Under the pieces are notes generated by a model. That model was not told the origin of the DNA and ran no database searches. It worked only from the letters and a program-made list of their open reading frames with translations. The position numbers were made by a program, and so were the translations under genes. DNA of 64,000 nucleotides from Pseudomonas sp. GR 6-02 (GTDB lineage: Bacteria > Pseudomonadota > Gammaproteobacteria > Pseudomonadales > Pseudomonadaceae). The stretch covers positions 6,420,001 to 6,484,000 of the forward strand of contig NZ_CP011567.1 of the NCBI RefSeq assembly GCF_001655615.1, written 5' to 3'. Below, in pieces: positions 45,736 to 54,988 of this stretch; within the stretch, counting starts at the first letter, position 1, and every line of letters begins with the position of its first letter.

Positions 45736-46787
45736 GGCTGCGACCCGGACTTGTTATCGAGCGTCGGTGGGCCATCAACCAACACCCGGAACGGCGCCGC
45801 ATCGGTGCGCAAAATCAGTTTGGTGCCCGGAGCGACGATGGTGCCCAAGGTGTCGAGCGAACGCAGCAAATTGTAGAGCTGCGGTGAGCCTGCGTAGGCG
45901 CGGCCGTAAATCTGCGCGGCTTCGACGCGGGATTGGGCTTCGATGTCTGCGGCTTTCACAGTGGCATCAGCTTGTACGATTCGCGCATCACGCTCGGCCG
46001 CAGAACGGATTTGTGCCGCTTCACGTTTGCCGATAGCCGTGCGTTCAGTGGCGATTGTTTCACGCTCGGCGCGCATACGATCGACCGTCGCGGTGAGCGT
46101 CACCGACGGCAGGGTCAAACGCTCGATACCGACTTGCAGCACTCGCACGCCATAGGTGGTGAGCAACTGCTGATCGATCTGCTGGCGCAGCTGCGCTTCG
46201 AAATCGGCGATGTGCACCTGGTTGGCGTCGGTGTTCACCAGGTTGGCCAGGTCGAAACTGCTGGCAGTGGTTTCCAGCGCCGAGCCGACAAAGGTACGAA
46301 TCTGCCGCGCGGCTTCATCGGGTTGATTCTGCACAGCGCGCATAAAACGTTGCACGTTGTCCGGATCGCCCTGTACCTGCCAGGCCACGTAGGCTTGCAC
46401 GATGATGCGCAGACCGTCGCGCGTGCCCACATCCTGCAAACCGCTGGAGGTGGTGCGCAGCCGCAGATCAACCGGAATCGCCGCCTCGAACGGCGCCGGC
46501 CAACGCCAGCCAAGACCCGGCTCCAGCAACACCCGCGATGGATTGCCAAAGCGCGTAATCACCGTGGCCTCCCCCGAGCGCACTTGCACAAGGCTTGCCG
46601 CCGCAACGGCAAAGGCCACCAGCAGCGCCGCCCAGCCCATTCGCCGCCACGGAAAAGGGCCAGCTTCGTGCGGATCACCATGGTGGTGATGGTGATGATG
46701 ACCGTGGTGATGCCCGCCATGGCCGTGATCGTGGCCGGCGTGGTCATCGTGGTCGTGATGATCGTGAGTAGGCGTCGACTGGCTCAA
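45732..46787 (-). CDS. SPFH/band 7 protein with a histidine-rich N terminus
   Basis: A 351-residue SPFH protein (HflK-like) whose first 43 residues are dominated by His and Asp (about residues 8-40 include HDHHDHDDHAGHDHGHGG and a run of seven His). A single membrane segment (about 49-70) follows, then the SPFH domain (GEATVITRFGNPSRVLLEPG) and a coiled end. The His-rich tail is a clear metal-binding sequence, most simply for zinc. It sits between two other SPFH genes with 4-base overlaps on each side. Confidence 0.87.
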   Translation of the reverse strand: MSQSTPTHDHHDHDDHAGHDHGHGGHHHGHHHHHHHGDPHEAGPFPWRRMGWAALLVAFAVAAASLVQVRSGEATVITRFGNPSRVLLEPGLGWRWPAPFEAAIPVDLRLRTTSSGLQDVGTRDGLRIIVQAYVAWQVQGDPDNVQRFMRAVQNQPDEAARQIRTFVGSALETTASSFDLANLVNTDANQVHIADFEAQLRQQIDQQLLTTYGVRVLQVGIERLTLPSVTLTATVDRMRAERETIATERTAIGKREAAQIRSAAERDARIVQADATVKAADIEAQSRVEAAQIYGRAYAGSPQLYNLLRSLDTLGTIVAPGTKLILRTDAAPFRVLVDGPPTLDNKSGSQP

Positions 46788-48769
46788 TGGGCGGCTCCTG
46801 GCTGAGCGGTATTACGCGACGGCGCAGGGTCAGCCGGCAGCGTGAATGTACGTAGGTCGATGGTCGGCGCATTGCTGCTGCCACCCAGACGGTGATCGAG
46901 AACCAGCAGCTTGGCGTTAGCCAGACCCTGGGTCAGTTGGCTGAGGTATTGCTCCAGTACAAAAGCCTGGCCGGCGCTGGAGTACGCCTTTCGCTCGGCG
47001 GCAAATTTCAGGTCGGCGGCCCGAGCGCTCGAGTTGATCTCATGCGCACTGGCCGTGGCTTGATCGCGAGCGATGCTGGCCTGCAATTGCGCCTGGTTGG
47101 TCGCCTCCGCTGCGGCACCGCGCTCGCGGGAGATCAATGCCTGGGCGCCAATCTGCGCTGCTTGAACGCCGTGATAAGCATTGGCAGCCCCCGCTGGCGG
47201 ATGAATGGCCTCGACCACCGTGGCGAGAATTTCCACGCCGCTGTCGAGTTTTTGCAGATCCGCTTGCACGGCGCGGCCGATTTCTTCAGAGAGCCCTACC
47301 CTGTCTTCGCCGAGCAAACCGTCGAGGGTTCTTGAGGCGAAGTCATGAACCAGAATCCGGCTGGCGGTGCTGCGAATCAGCGTCGGCACGTCGGCGCTGT
47401 TGTACGTCGCGGCCAGAGCCGCCTGATCGCTCAGGCCGATGCGATAGACGAAGCGCACGTCCATGTTGACGATCTGAAAGCTCTGCTTGTCGGCACGGCT
47501 GCTGGCGATGACCTGGGATTTGTCATTCACATGGCTGGCGTCCCACAAGCGATTGGCAATGGCCGGTGCCGGGCCTTCGGCAGGTTCGGCCGCGACCGGG
47601 GCCGATGCTTCGCCCACGCTGGTGGCCAACTCATGGACTACGCCGTTCTCGACGCTCAGCACGCGACCCAGCGGCCACGGCAAACCGGCGTGCAAACCGG
47701 GCCCAAACACTTCCACCGGTTTGCCGAAACGTTCGTAGATGCCCCGCCCCTGTAGCGGTATTTCATGAATGCCGGTGAGCGACCAACCGACGATTGCCAC
47801 CACCGCCAGCACCGGCAAAAACGCCCGACGCATGTAGGTGAAAGCCCAGATTTGTCGCAGGTCGATACCGAAGCGGTTGTGCAACTCGTGCTGCAATGCG
47901 AGCAGGGGCTGTGGCGGCCAGCGCAACATATCGGCGACGAAGCTTCGCGCCAGCAAGGTCGGTTCAAGCTGTTCACGACGGGGGCTGAACAGTGACAACA
48001 CGGCGCGCAGCAACAACTCGATGGCGACCAGCCCCGGCAACAAGCCGATCAGCACCGCCAGACGCACCGGCCAGACGGCTGTTTCGCTACCGAACAACAG
48101 ACACAAGGCGCTGAGCACCAGGCCAATAATCGCGACCCGCGTCAGCTGCGCCAACGACCCGGCTTCAGGCCATTGGGCGACATTTTCCTGCGCCAGTTGC
48201 CGCTCCAGCACCAGCAAACCGAACGCCAGCAGCAACGACAACGCCGCGCCGACACTGGCCGATAATCCCAACGCAGCGGGTGGCAAAGCGAGGTTCCAGA
48301 CCTGCTCGATGCTGTACAAACTCAACAACGCCCAGCCGCCAAGCCAGAGCGTCGGTGCACCGATCTGCCCAAGCAACCGCAGCCAACGCTGACTGATGCC
48401 GTCCAGCAACCGCTCGTACCAACCTTCGGCGACAACGACTTCTTCGGTGATAGCCACCGGCACCAACACTGATGGATTCATCGCTCGTGCGCGCCACTGC
48501 GTTATCCACCAGGCCGACTGCAGGCCGGCGACCAGCACCAGCAAACCGGCGCCCTGATTGACCAGCAACGCGGGCCAGAGCGACTGCGGTGCAAACAGCC
48601 CGACAAAAAACGCCAGCACCAGCCCTGCGGCCGACAAGGCCCCCAAACCGATTGCCCATTGGCGTAATCGACGTCCTTGAACGACCGCCTGCTGAAAGCG
48701 CGGCAGCCCTGCTATCTGTGCCCCATCGCCATCGAGATCGACTTGCATACCACCCCAGCCATTACTCAC
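46784..48769 (-). CDS. Large membrane SPFH protein, first gene of the hmtA operon
   Basis: A 661-residue protein with an N-terminal region of several membrane segments (about 40-270), then a segment HNRFGIDLRQIWAFTYMRRAF, one more membrane segment (about 315-335), and an SPFH domain (about 335-600) beginning GIHEIPLQGRGIYERFGKPVEVFGPG. The C-terminal end is a coiled coil (NSSARAADLKFAAERKAYSS). It probably scaffolds the HmtA-type ATPase in the membrane; the role is inferred from operon linkage. The promoter carries a degenerate Zur-like site. Confidence 0.82.
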   Translation of the reverse strand: MSNGWGGMQVDLDGDGAQIAGLPRFQQAVVQGRRLRQWAIGLGALSAAGLVLAFFVGLFAPQSLWPALLVNQGAGLLVLVAGLQSAWWITQWRARAMNPSVLVPVAITEEVVVAEGWYERLLDGISQRWLRLLGQIGAPTLWLGGWALLSLYSIEQVWNLALPPAALGLSASVGAALSLLLAFGLLVLERQLAQENVAQWPEAGSLAQLTRVAIIGLVLSALCLLFGSETAVWPVRLAVLIGLLPGLVAIELLLRAVLSLFSPRREQLEPTLLARSFVADMLRWPPQPLLALQHELHNRFGIDLRQIWAFTYMRRAFLPVLAVVAIVGWSLTGIHEIPLQGRGIYERFGKPVEVFGPGLHAGLPWPLGRVLSVENGVVHELATSVGEASAPVAAEPAEGPAPAIANRLWDASHVNDKSQVIASSRADKQSFQIVNMDVRFVYRIGLSDQAALAATYNSADVPTLIRSTASRILVHDFASRTLDGLLGEDRVGLSEEIGRAVQADLQKLDSGVEILATVVEAIHPPAGAANAYHGVQAAQIGAQALISRERGAAAEATNQAQLQASIARDQATASAHEINSSARAADLKFAAERKAYSSAGQAFVLEQYLSQLTQGLANAKLLVLDHRLGGSSNAPTIDLRTFTLPADPAPSRNTAQPGAAH

Positions 48770-48778
48770 ATCACAATT

Positions 48779-48793
48779 CGTTACGATATAACG
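48779..48793. promoter_or_regulatory. Degenerate Zur-like site upstream of the SPFH-hmtA operon
   Basis: CGTTACGATATAACG agrees with the perfect Zur box TGTTATAATATAACA at 11 of 15 positions, keeping the GTTA and TAAC half-sites at the same spacing. It is 9 bases before the first gene of the operon. A weaker but plausible Zur site. Confidence 0.55.
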
Positions 48794-48958
48794 AAAATGG
48801 TGAAATTTTCGTCCTGAATCGTTCTATCTAAAAACGCTGAACCTGTCGCCAAGCTGAAGCCTTGACCGAAATGGTGAGAAACGCACATATTACGTTCGTA
48901 ATTTTTATTGAAGACTACTTTTTATCGATCCCGCCCCTCTCAATCCAGGAGTTGCACC

Positions 48959-50359
48959 ATGAGCACCTATGACGTCGTGATTCTGGGCGCCGGCCCCGGC
49001 GGTTACAACGCAGCGATCCGCGCCGGGCAGTTGGGCTTGAAAGCGGCATGCGTGGAAGGTCGCGCCACCCTCGGCGGGACCTGCCTGAACGTCGGTTGCA
49101 TGCCGTCCAAGGCATTGCTGCATGCCTCCGAGCTCTACGACGCGGCCATGGGGGCGGAATTCGCCAACCTCGGGATCGAGGTCAAACCTGTGCTCAACCT
49201 GGCTCAAATGATGAAACAGAAGGATGAAAGCGTCACAGGGTTGACCAAGGGCATCGAGTTTCTGTTTCGCAAAAACAAGGTCGACTGGATCAAGGGGTGG
49301 GGCCACATCGACGGGCCGGGCAGCGTCACAGTGACCGACAATCAGGGTGGCAAGACCCGGCTGAGCGCCAAAGACATCATCATCGCCACCGGTTCCGAAC
49401 CCACTCCCCTGCCAGGCGTGGACATCGACAACCAACGCATCCTCGACTCCACGGGCGCGCTGTCGCTGGCTGAAGTACCGAAGCACCTGGTGGTGATCGG
49501 CGCTGGAGTGATCGGCCTGGAACTGGGTTCGGTATGGCGGCGCCTGGGTGCTCAGGTGACGGTCGTCGAATTTCTCGACCGGATCTGCCCGGGAGTGGAT
49601 GCTGAAGCCGGTAAAACCCTTCAGCGCTCATTGAGCAAGCAAGGCATCCGCTTCAAGTTGAGCTCGAAAGTCACCAGCGCCACCTCCTCGGCGAGCGGTG
49701 TTCAACTCAGTGTCGAACCGGCCGCAGGTGGCACCGCCGAACTGCTGGAAGCCGACTACGTGCTGGTGGCTATCGGTCGTCGTCCTTACACCCAGGGCCT
49801 GGGGCTGGAGAACGTCGGCCTCGCCACCGACAAACGCGGCATGCTCGCCAACAAGGGCCACCGCACTGAAGCCGCGGGGGTCTGGGTAATCGGTGACGTC
49901 ACCTCAGGGCCGATGCTCGCCCACAAGGCCGAAGACGAAGCCATGGCCTGCATCGAGCAGATCGTCGGCAAGGCTGGCGAGGTCAATTACGACCTGATCC
50001 CCAGCGTGATCTACACCAAACCGGAGCTGGCCAGCGTCGGCAAGACCGAAGAACAGTTGAAGGCCGAAGGTCGCGCCTACAAGGTCGGCAAATTCCCCTT
50101 CACCGCCAACAGCCGGGCGAAGATCAACCACGAAACCGAAGGCTTCGCCAAGGTACTGGCCGATGAGCGCACCGACGAAGTTCTCGGTGTGCACCTTGTG
50201 GGCCCGAGCGTCAGCGAAATGATTGGCGAATATTGCGTGGCCATGGAGTTCAGCGCCTCGGCCGAAGACATCGCCCTGACCTGCCATCCACACCCGACCC
50301 GCTCCGAGGCCTTGCGCCAGGCGGCGATGAATGTGGAAGGGATGGCGACGCAGATTTAG
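48959..50359 (+). CDS. lpd: Dihydrolipoyl dehydrogenase
   Basis: A 466-residue flavoprotein disulfide reductase, the E3 subunit of 2-oxoacid dehydrogenase complexes, reoxidising lipoamide with NAD. FAD motif GAGPGGYNAAI, redox disulfide GGTCLNVGCMPSK (Cys 42 and 47), NAD motif GAGVIGLELGSVW, and the HPHPTRSE active-site His/Glu are all intact. CCAGGAG precedes ATG 48959. It is not next to other complex subunits, so it is probably an extra copy like P. aeruginosa Lpd3. It ends at a hairpin shared with the convergent Lrp-type gene. Confidence 0.94.
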   Translation: MSTYDVVILGAGPGGYNAAIRAGQLGLKAACVEGRATLGGTCLNVGCMPSKALLHASELYDAAMGAEFANLGIEVKPVLNLAQMMKQKDESVTGLTKGIEFLFRKNKVDWIKGWGHIDGPGSVTVTDNQGGKTRLSAKDIIIATGSEPTPLPGVDIDNQRILDSTGALSLAEVPKHLVVIGAGVIGLELGSVWRRLGAQVTVVEFLDRICPGVDAEAGKTLQRSLSKQGIRFKLSSKVTSATSSASGVQLSVEPAAGGTAELLEADYVLVAIGRRPYTQGLGLENVGLATDKRGMLANKGHRTEAAGVWVIGDVTSGPMLAHKAEDEAMACIEQIVGKAGEVNYDLIPSVIYTKPELASVGKTEEQLKAEGRAYKVGKFPFTANSRAKINHETEGFAKVLADERTDEVLGVHLVGPSVSEMIGEYCVAMEFSASAEDIALTCHPHPTRSEALRQAAMNVEGMATQI

Positions 50360-50366
50360 AACGATC

Positions 50367-50396
50367 AAAAGATCGCGGCCAAAGACTGCGATCTTT
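50367..50396. terminator. Bidirectional terminator hairpin
   Basis: AAAAGATCGC (50367-50376) pairs with GCGATCTTTT (50387-50396) between convergent genes lpd and the Lrp-type regulator. Confidence 0.85.
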
Positions 50397-50404
50397 TCGC
50401 TTTT

Positions 50405-50878
50405 TCAGTCAGGCAGATGCCCCAACGGCAACGCTCCCGGCGTCTTCACCGTGTGAATTGCAAAATTGCTGCGGATATCGCTCACGCCCGGCAATTTCAG
50501 CAATCGCCCGGTGAGGAAACGGTCATAGGCGCGCAAGTCCGGTACCACCACTTGCAGCAGAAAATCCGATTCCCCGGACACCAGAAACGCCGAAATCACC
50601 TCAGGCAATGCCGTCACGGCCAGGCGAAACGCTTCGGCTTGTTCATCGTTATGCCGTTCGACCTTGACCCCGACAAACACCGTCAGCCCAAGGCCCACTT
50701 CATCTCGATCGAGGTTGGCCTGATAGCCGCGAATCACACCGGCCTCTTCCAGCATCCGGACCCGACGCAAACAGGGCGAGGCCGACAAGCCGATCTCATC
50801 GGCCAGTTGTACGTTGCTCAGGCGTCCGTCCCGTTGCAGCGCCGTGAGGATTTTGCGGTCGTAGGCGTCCAGTTTCAT
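50405..50878 (-). CDS. Lrp/AsnC family regulator
   Basis: A 157-residue Lrp/AsnC regulator. The winged helix is LDAYDRKILTALQRDGRLSNVQLADEIGLSASPCLRRVRMLE, followed by the ligand-binding RAM domain (FLVSGESDFLLQVVVPDLRAYDRFL). Such proteins sense amino acids and often control an adjacent exporter; here a LysE-type exporter lies divergent, 145 bases away, which makes it the likely target. Confidence 0.9.
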   Translation of the reverse strand: MKLDAYDRKILTALQRDGRLSNVQLADEIGLSASPCLRRVRMLEEAGVIRGYQANLDRDEVGLGLTVFVGVKVERHNDEQAEAFRLAVTALPEVISAFLVSGESDFLLQVVVPDLRAYDRFLTGRLLKLPGVSDIRSNFAIHTVKTPGALPLGHLPD

Positions 50879-51023
50879 GCTTTGGCAGATCCTGATGGTT
50901 CGATCATCATAAACTGGCAGGTTATGCCAAATATCGAAGCTTTAGAAGCTGACTACGCAACCACCTGCCCTGCCCCTCGGCCGTAGACTGACCCCACCAA
51001 ATCGACAACGAATGGGGGGCAAC

Positions 51024-51653
51024 ATGACAGAACTCTGGCTGTTTTTCATGGCATTGACAGTGGTGTACCTGTTGCCGGGCCCGGACATGATTCTGCTGTT
51101 GCAGACCGGCGCTCGTCAGGGCAAAGGCGCGGCGCTGGCCACGGCATTGGGGTTGGGCGTGGCGCGCGGTTGTCATGTGGCATTGGCGGCATTGGGTTTG
51201 GCGACGCTGTTCAGGACTGCGCCCTGGACCTTCGACGTGGTGCGCCTGGCCGGCGCTGCGTACCTGCTCTGGATCGGCATTCAGTGCCTGCGCACCACGA
51301 TGCTGCCGAGCTTGAACGGTGCAGACGCAAGGACTGCTAAACCACGGTGGCCGGAGGCGATCCAGCGCGGTTTGCTGACTAACCTGCTCAACCCCAAGGC
51401 GCTGCTGTTTTGCTCAGTGCTGCTGCCGCAGTTCATCAACCCTCAAGCCGGACCGGTGCTCGCGCAATTTGCGACCCTGGGCATGATGCTGGTCGGCGTC
51501 GGCTTGCTGTTCGACAGCGCCTACGCGCTGGTCGGCGCTGCGTTGGGCCGTTGGCTGCAACGCAGTCCATCGGCCCAGCGGGTACAGCAGTGGTTGTTTG
51601 GCAGCCTGTTGATTGGTTTTGCTGTGCGGCTGACCTTTGTTCAACAAGCTTGA
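51024..51653 (+). CDS. LysE family amino-acid exporter
   Basis: A 209-residue LysE/RhtB exporter with about six membrane segments. The family segment VVYLLPGPDMILLLQTGARQGKGAALATALGLGVA and LLTNLLNPKALLFCSVLLPQF are clear. It exports an amino acid or related metabolite; it is probably controlled by the divergent Lrp-type regulator. A GGGGGG stretch sits before ATG 51024, which is preferred over ATG 51012. Confidence 0.9.
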   Translation: MTELWLFFMALTVVYLLPGPDMILLLQTGARQGKGAALATALGLGVARGCHVALAALGLATLFRTAPWTFDVVRLAGAAYLLWIGIQCLRTTMLPSLNGADARTAKPRWPEAIQRGLLTNLLNPKALLFCSVLLPQFINPQAGPVLAQFATLGMMLVGVGLLFDSAYALVGAALGRWLQRSPSAQRVQQWLFGSLLIGFAVRLTFVQQA

Positions 51654-51656
51654 TGA

Positions 51657-53789
51657 CTATCGCGCATTGCGCTGGCGTCGGTTGATCAACACCAGCGCAA
51701 TCGCGGTAAACACCACCACGCTGCCCATCTGCAGCCACTTTTTATACGGTCGCAATGCCGAGCGGACCGGGCTCAATACTTGGGTAACGTAACGCTTATC
51801 TGCATTCTGAAAATCCGGATAAGGACATCGGCGACCGAAGTTCACCGCCCAATCCACGTACGGCCCTTCCTTCACATAGCGTTGATAGAAGGCGCTTTCT
51901 TCTTCAAGGCTGGTGTTCCACCCCGCCGCCGCACACAGAACGGCCGCAAAAGCCTGACTGGTATGGGGCAAATTATCAGCAGCGCGGCTGGCCAACGCCG
52001 TGGCGACATAACGATAGTGGTAACGCTGATCGGGCTGTGCAGCGCTGGCCTGCTGACGCCGGACTTCATCTTCAGCCACTAATGGACCCACCTTGAGCTC
52101 GCTGCTCTCAAGGCTGTAATTACCGCCGAACGTGGCGTAATCCGGCGCCATTTCGTAGCCGAGAATTTCCATCCCCCACTCGCGCATCAGCCAACCTGCG
52201 TTAAATAGAGCAGCAGCACGCTTGGTCGGCCACCAGGCAGCGTCCGCCTCCTGACGCAATTGCCCGTACGCCTTGGCCTTGTTCTGCAAATCGACGTTGT
52301 CGAAGTAAGCCGGAGCCTCATCGTAACGCTCTTCACGCAATAAACGCCGCCCGAGCAGATTGCGCAGGCTCGCGGCCACCGGCAACGGCACATAATTGTC
52401 GCGATCCTGCTGGCTGAGCGGTGGCGGTGCCGGCACCTGGGTGTCGACGTACTGCTTGAGTTCATCGAGGGTCAGCACCCGCTCAGCCACGGTGGCCGCG
52501 TCGAACCAGTAGATGCCCTGGCTGCGATAGAGCTGATCGAAGGCCTGCAGGTAATCCCCGCGTTGCAGGGCCAGGATCGCGCTTTCACCCTCGACCCGGC
52601 ACTTGGGCTGGAGCGTTTCGTAATCCCAGTCGGGCGTCCGCCGCTCGCCCCAGGATTCGTTCTGCGGGAAGGCCTGGGCGGCTTTGGCATAGGCCGCTGC
52701 GGCGGCGTTTTTGTCGCCATCACGCACCGCCAGCTTCGCCCGCAACCACCATGCAAGGCCACCGTCACCAGCCTGTTCGAGGAAGGCTTTGGCGCTGGCG
52801 TAATCGCCCTGTTGATAATTCATCGCCGCCAGGCGATCGGCATTATCCAGACTGCCACGGGTGCTGCTTTGCAGCAGTTTGATCAGTTTCTGTTCGTTCG
52901 GCGGTTGATCACCGAATGACCAGCCCAGCCGACTGATCAACGACGCCGTCACCAGTTGCTGCACCGCTTTGCCCTTGAGCAACCCGGCCAGTTGCTCGTC
53001 GGGCATCGCCGCCAGATCGGCCATCAACAGCTTCAGCGAGGTGTAGCCCACCGCCGAGCCGTGAAGGTTCTGCGTGGCGTAGAGTTGGATGGCGTTGTCC
53101 CAATCACCCGCGGTGCGGGCCACTCGCGCTTCTTCGCCGAGGCTGGCGACACCCAGTTCCAATGGGTCGCTGAAGCCGTCGATGCTCAGTTGACGGGTCT
53201 GCTCGAAAGCCTTGCGGGACTGAGCCAACAGGTCAGGGGTCGCGCCTGCTTCTGAACTCATGGCAAACAGCGCCCGGCCCAACGAGTACGCCGCCCAGGT
53301 GCTACGCAACGGGCGTTGTTCCGCCGGCAGCGCCAGCACTTTCTGGAAGTAGTCGGCGGCCAGGCCATGGTCACCGGCGTTGAACGCCACGGCGCCAGCC
53401 AGATAGAGTCTGTGCTCGGGCGGCAGATTCGCGCCTTGCTCTTCAACCTGACGGGCATCGGTCAGGCTGCGCAGCTGTTTCACCAAAGCTTGTTGTTCAG
53501 GCGTCAGACCGGCCTGTTCGGCGGTATCGCGCTGATGGGTGTAATCAGGCGCATCGCCGTAACCGTCCCCCGGAATGTTGGTGGCGGCGGTGACATTTTT
53601 CAGTCCCGCGATGGCATGCCCGAGGCGGCTGATCTCAAGGTTGAAGTTGCCTTCCGGCAGTTCCGCCAGCGACTGGCCACGGTTGTCGAGCAGGCGCATG
53701 GGGAAGTCCGGCCCGCAGGCCAGCGCCGAACCCAATGGCAGGCTGAGGCTCAGGCAAAGCACATGGCGGGGCCAGTTACGGGTAAACAT
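51657..53789 (-). CDS. Large TPR-like envelope protein
   Basis: A 710-residue protein with a signal peptide (about 1-25, ending SALAC, possibly a lipid-modified Cys), long helical repeats resembling TPR/SEL1 units (such as AAGYFQKVLALPAE-like stretches, YLAGAVAFNAGDHGLAADYF), and a C-terminal membrane segment (about 685-703) followed by RRQRNAR. It probably sits in the inner membrane with a large periplasmic helical domain. I recognise no enzyme domain. AGGAGG lies just before ATG 53789; the upstream frame is not coding. It overlaps the end of the DUF3142 lipoprotein gene by 14 bases, so they act as a pair. Confidence 0.75.
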   Translation of the reverse strand: MFTRNWPRHVLCLSLSLPLGSALACGPDFPMRLLDNRGQSLAELPEGNFNLEISRLGHAIAGLKNVTAATNIPGDGYGDAPDYTHQRDTAEQAGLTPEQQALVKQLRSLTDARQVEEQGANLPPEHRLYLAGAVAFNAGDHGLAADYFQKVLALPAEQRPLRSTWAAYSLGRALFAMSSEAGATPDLLAQSRKAFEQTRQLSIDGFSDPLELGVASLGEEARVARTAGDWDNAIQLYATQNLHGSAVGYTSLKLLMADLAAMPDEQLAGLLKGKAVQQLVTASLISRLGWSFGDQPPNEQKLIKLLQSSTRGSLDNADRLAAMNYQQGDYASAKAFLEQAGDGGLAWWLRAKLAVRDGDKNAAAAAYAKAAQAFPQNESWGERRTPDWDYETLQPKCRVEGESAILALQRGDYLQAFDQLYRSQGIYWFDAATVAERVLTLDELKQYVDTQVPAPPPLSQQDRDNYVPLPVAASLRNLLGRRLLREERYDEAPAYFDNVDLQNKAKAYGQLRQEADAAWWPTKRAAALFNAGWLMREWGMEILGYEMAPDYATFGGNYSLESSELKVGPLVAEDEVRRQQASAAQPDQRYHYRYVATALASRAADNLPHTSQAFAAVLCAAAGWNTSLEEESAFYQRYVKEGPYVDWAVNFGRRCPYPDFQNADKRYVTQVLSPVRSALRPYKKWLQMGSVVVFTAIALVLINRRQRNAR

Positions 53790-54984
53790 TCGAACCTCCT
53801 TGATCAATGTGTGCGCAGCGAGCCCAACCGATAGCGCGCTGCCCGCCGGCCGGGATTCGACCGTCACGCAGGCGGATGAAGGTAAGCAGATCCGGGCGCT
53901 GTTGCAACGCATAACCGGCCAGCGCATCGGCGCCCTCGCAGCCCTGCACCGCCAGCGTCAGACGTTCGGGCCAGGCACTGTCGAGGTTGCCTTGGTTGCT
54001 GAGGCTGATGTCGTAGAGGCCGTCCTGCGCCGAGAGTTTCAGCCCCACATGACTGTCGAGCGTATCGCCGCGCGCCACAGCGCCCAGCGTCGTCAGGCTC
54101 CAGGCCCTGCGATCATTGGCCAGGGGCAGGCGAAACCAGATCAGCCCGGCCAGACGGGCCGGTGGATCGGCGCGCAACTCGGCGCCGAGCTTGCTCAGTT
54201 GCTGCGGGTCTGCCAGCAACTCCCGACGTTCGCCGCCTTGCTCGATGGGCACTTCGCTTTCCACGACCGGCGCGCCCCCGGCCCCCGGCAACAGCGCCAC
54301 GCCATAAGCCGGCAGCGCCAGATAAAACGGTTTCGATGTGTTGCGACTCCAGGCCCTGGCCCACTGCCGTGTCTGATCCGGGTCGAACAGCCCACGCCGT
54401 GGATCGCTCACCGCGTGCACCTGCAACACGCTGCTGTCGACCGTTGCCAGCAACGCCGGCAATTCAGAACTGTCGAGCCAGGCCGGCAACGCGGTGATGC
54501 TCAGTGGCAAGGACGCCGGCAGAACACCACGCAAATGGGTGAGGAATTCGCGGTAGGCCGGTAACCGGGCGTTGCCCGCATCGTGGTCGATTTCCACGCC
54601 GGACAGGGTCAGCCCCTGCCCTTGCCAATCGCTGAGCACCTGCTGGATCTGCGCCGTGACCTGGTCCCGGTCCAGCCCGTTGAGCTGACCATCCAGACGA
54701 ACCACCGCAATCAGCGGTCGGCCATCACGCTTGAGCAGCGCCGGATCGATCCGCGCCCGGCTCCAGCCAGACTGTGGAAATGCCTGCAAGGCCAGCACGC
54801 GCAAGGTCGAGAAATCGGTGTGGCTGTCGCGCAGCGCGGCGTCATGGGCTGGCGTCCATAGCCGTTGCCAGACATAGAGTTGCTGATCGAGCGGCGGCGC
54901 GTCCGGTTGCTCGCAACCGTTGAGCAACATCAATGCGCCAAGCAAGGCCGACAAGCGAATGAAAAACACAATGCCCACCCTCAT
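53776..54984 (-). CDS. DUF3142 family lipoprotein
   Basis: A 402-residue protein with a lipoprotein signal (about 1-23, lipobox LLNGC) and a DUF3142 domain (about 35-250), a TIM-barrel glycosidase-like fold. Indicative pieces are LYVWQRLWTPAHDAALRDS, LTLSGVEIDHDAG and ALPAWLDSSELPALL. A glycan role in the envelope is plausible but not shown. It is translated with the TPR-like gene downstream. Confidence 0.82.
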   Translation of the reverse strand: MRVGIVFFIRLSALLGALMLLNGCEQPDAPPLDQQLYVWQRLWTPAHDAALRDSHTDFSTLRVLALQAFPQSGWSRARIDPALLKRDGRPLIAVVRLDGQLNGLDRDQVTAQIQQVLSDWQGQGLTLSGVEIDHDAGNARLPAYREFLTHLRGVLPASLPLSITALPAWLDSSELPALLATVDSSVLQVHAVSDPRRGLFDPDQTRQWARAWSRNTSKPFYLALPAYGVALLPGAGGAPVVESEVPIEQGGERRELLADPQQLSKLGAELRADPPARLAGLIWFRLPLANDRRAWSLTTLGAVARGDTLDSHVGLKLSAQDGLYDISLSNQGNLDSAWPERLTLAVQGCEGADALAGYALQQRPDLLTFIRLRDGRIPAGGQRAIGWARCAHIDQGGSNVYP

Positions 54985-54988
54985 CCTC

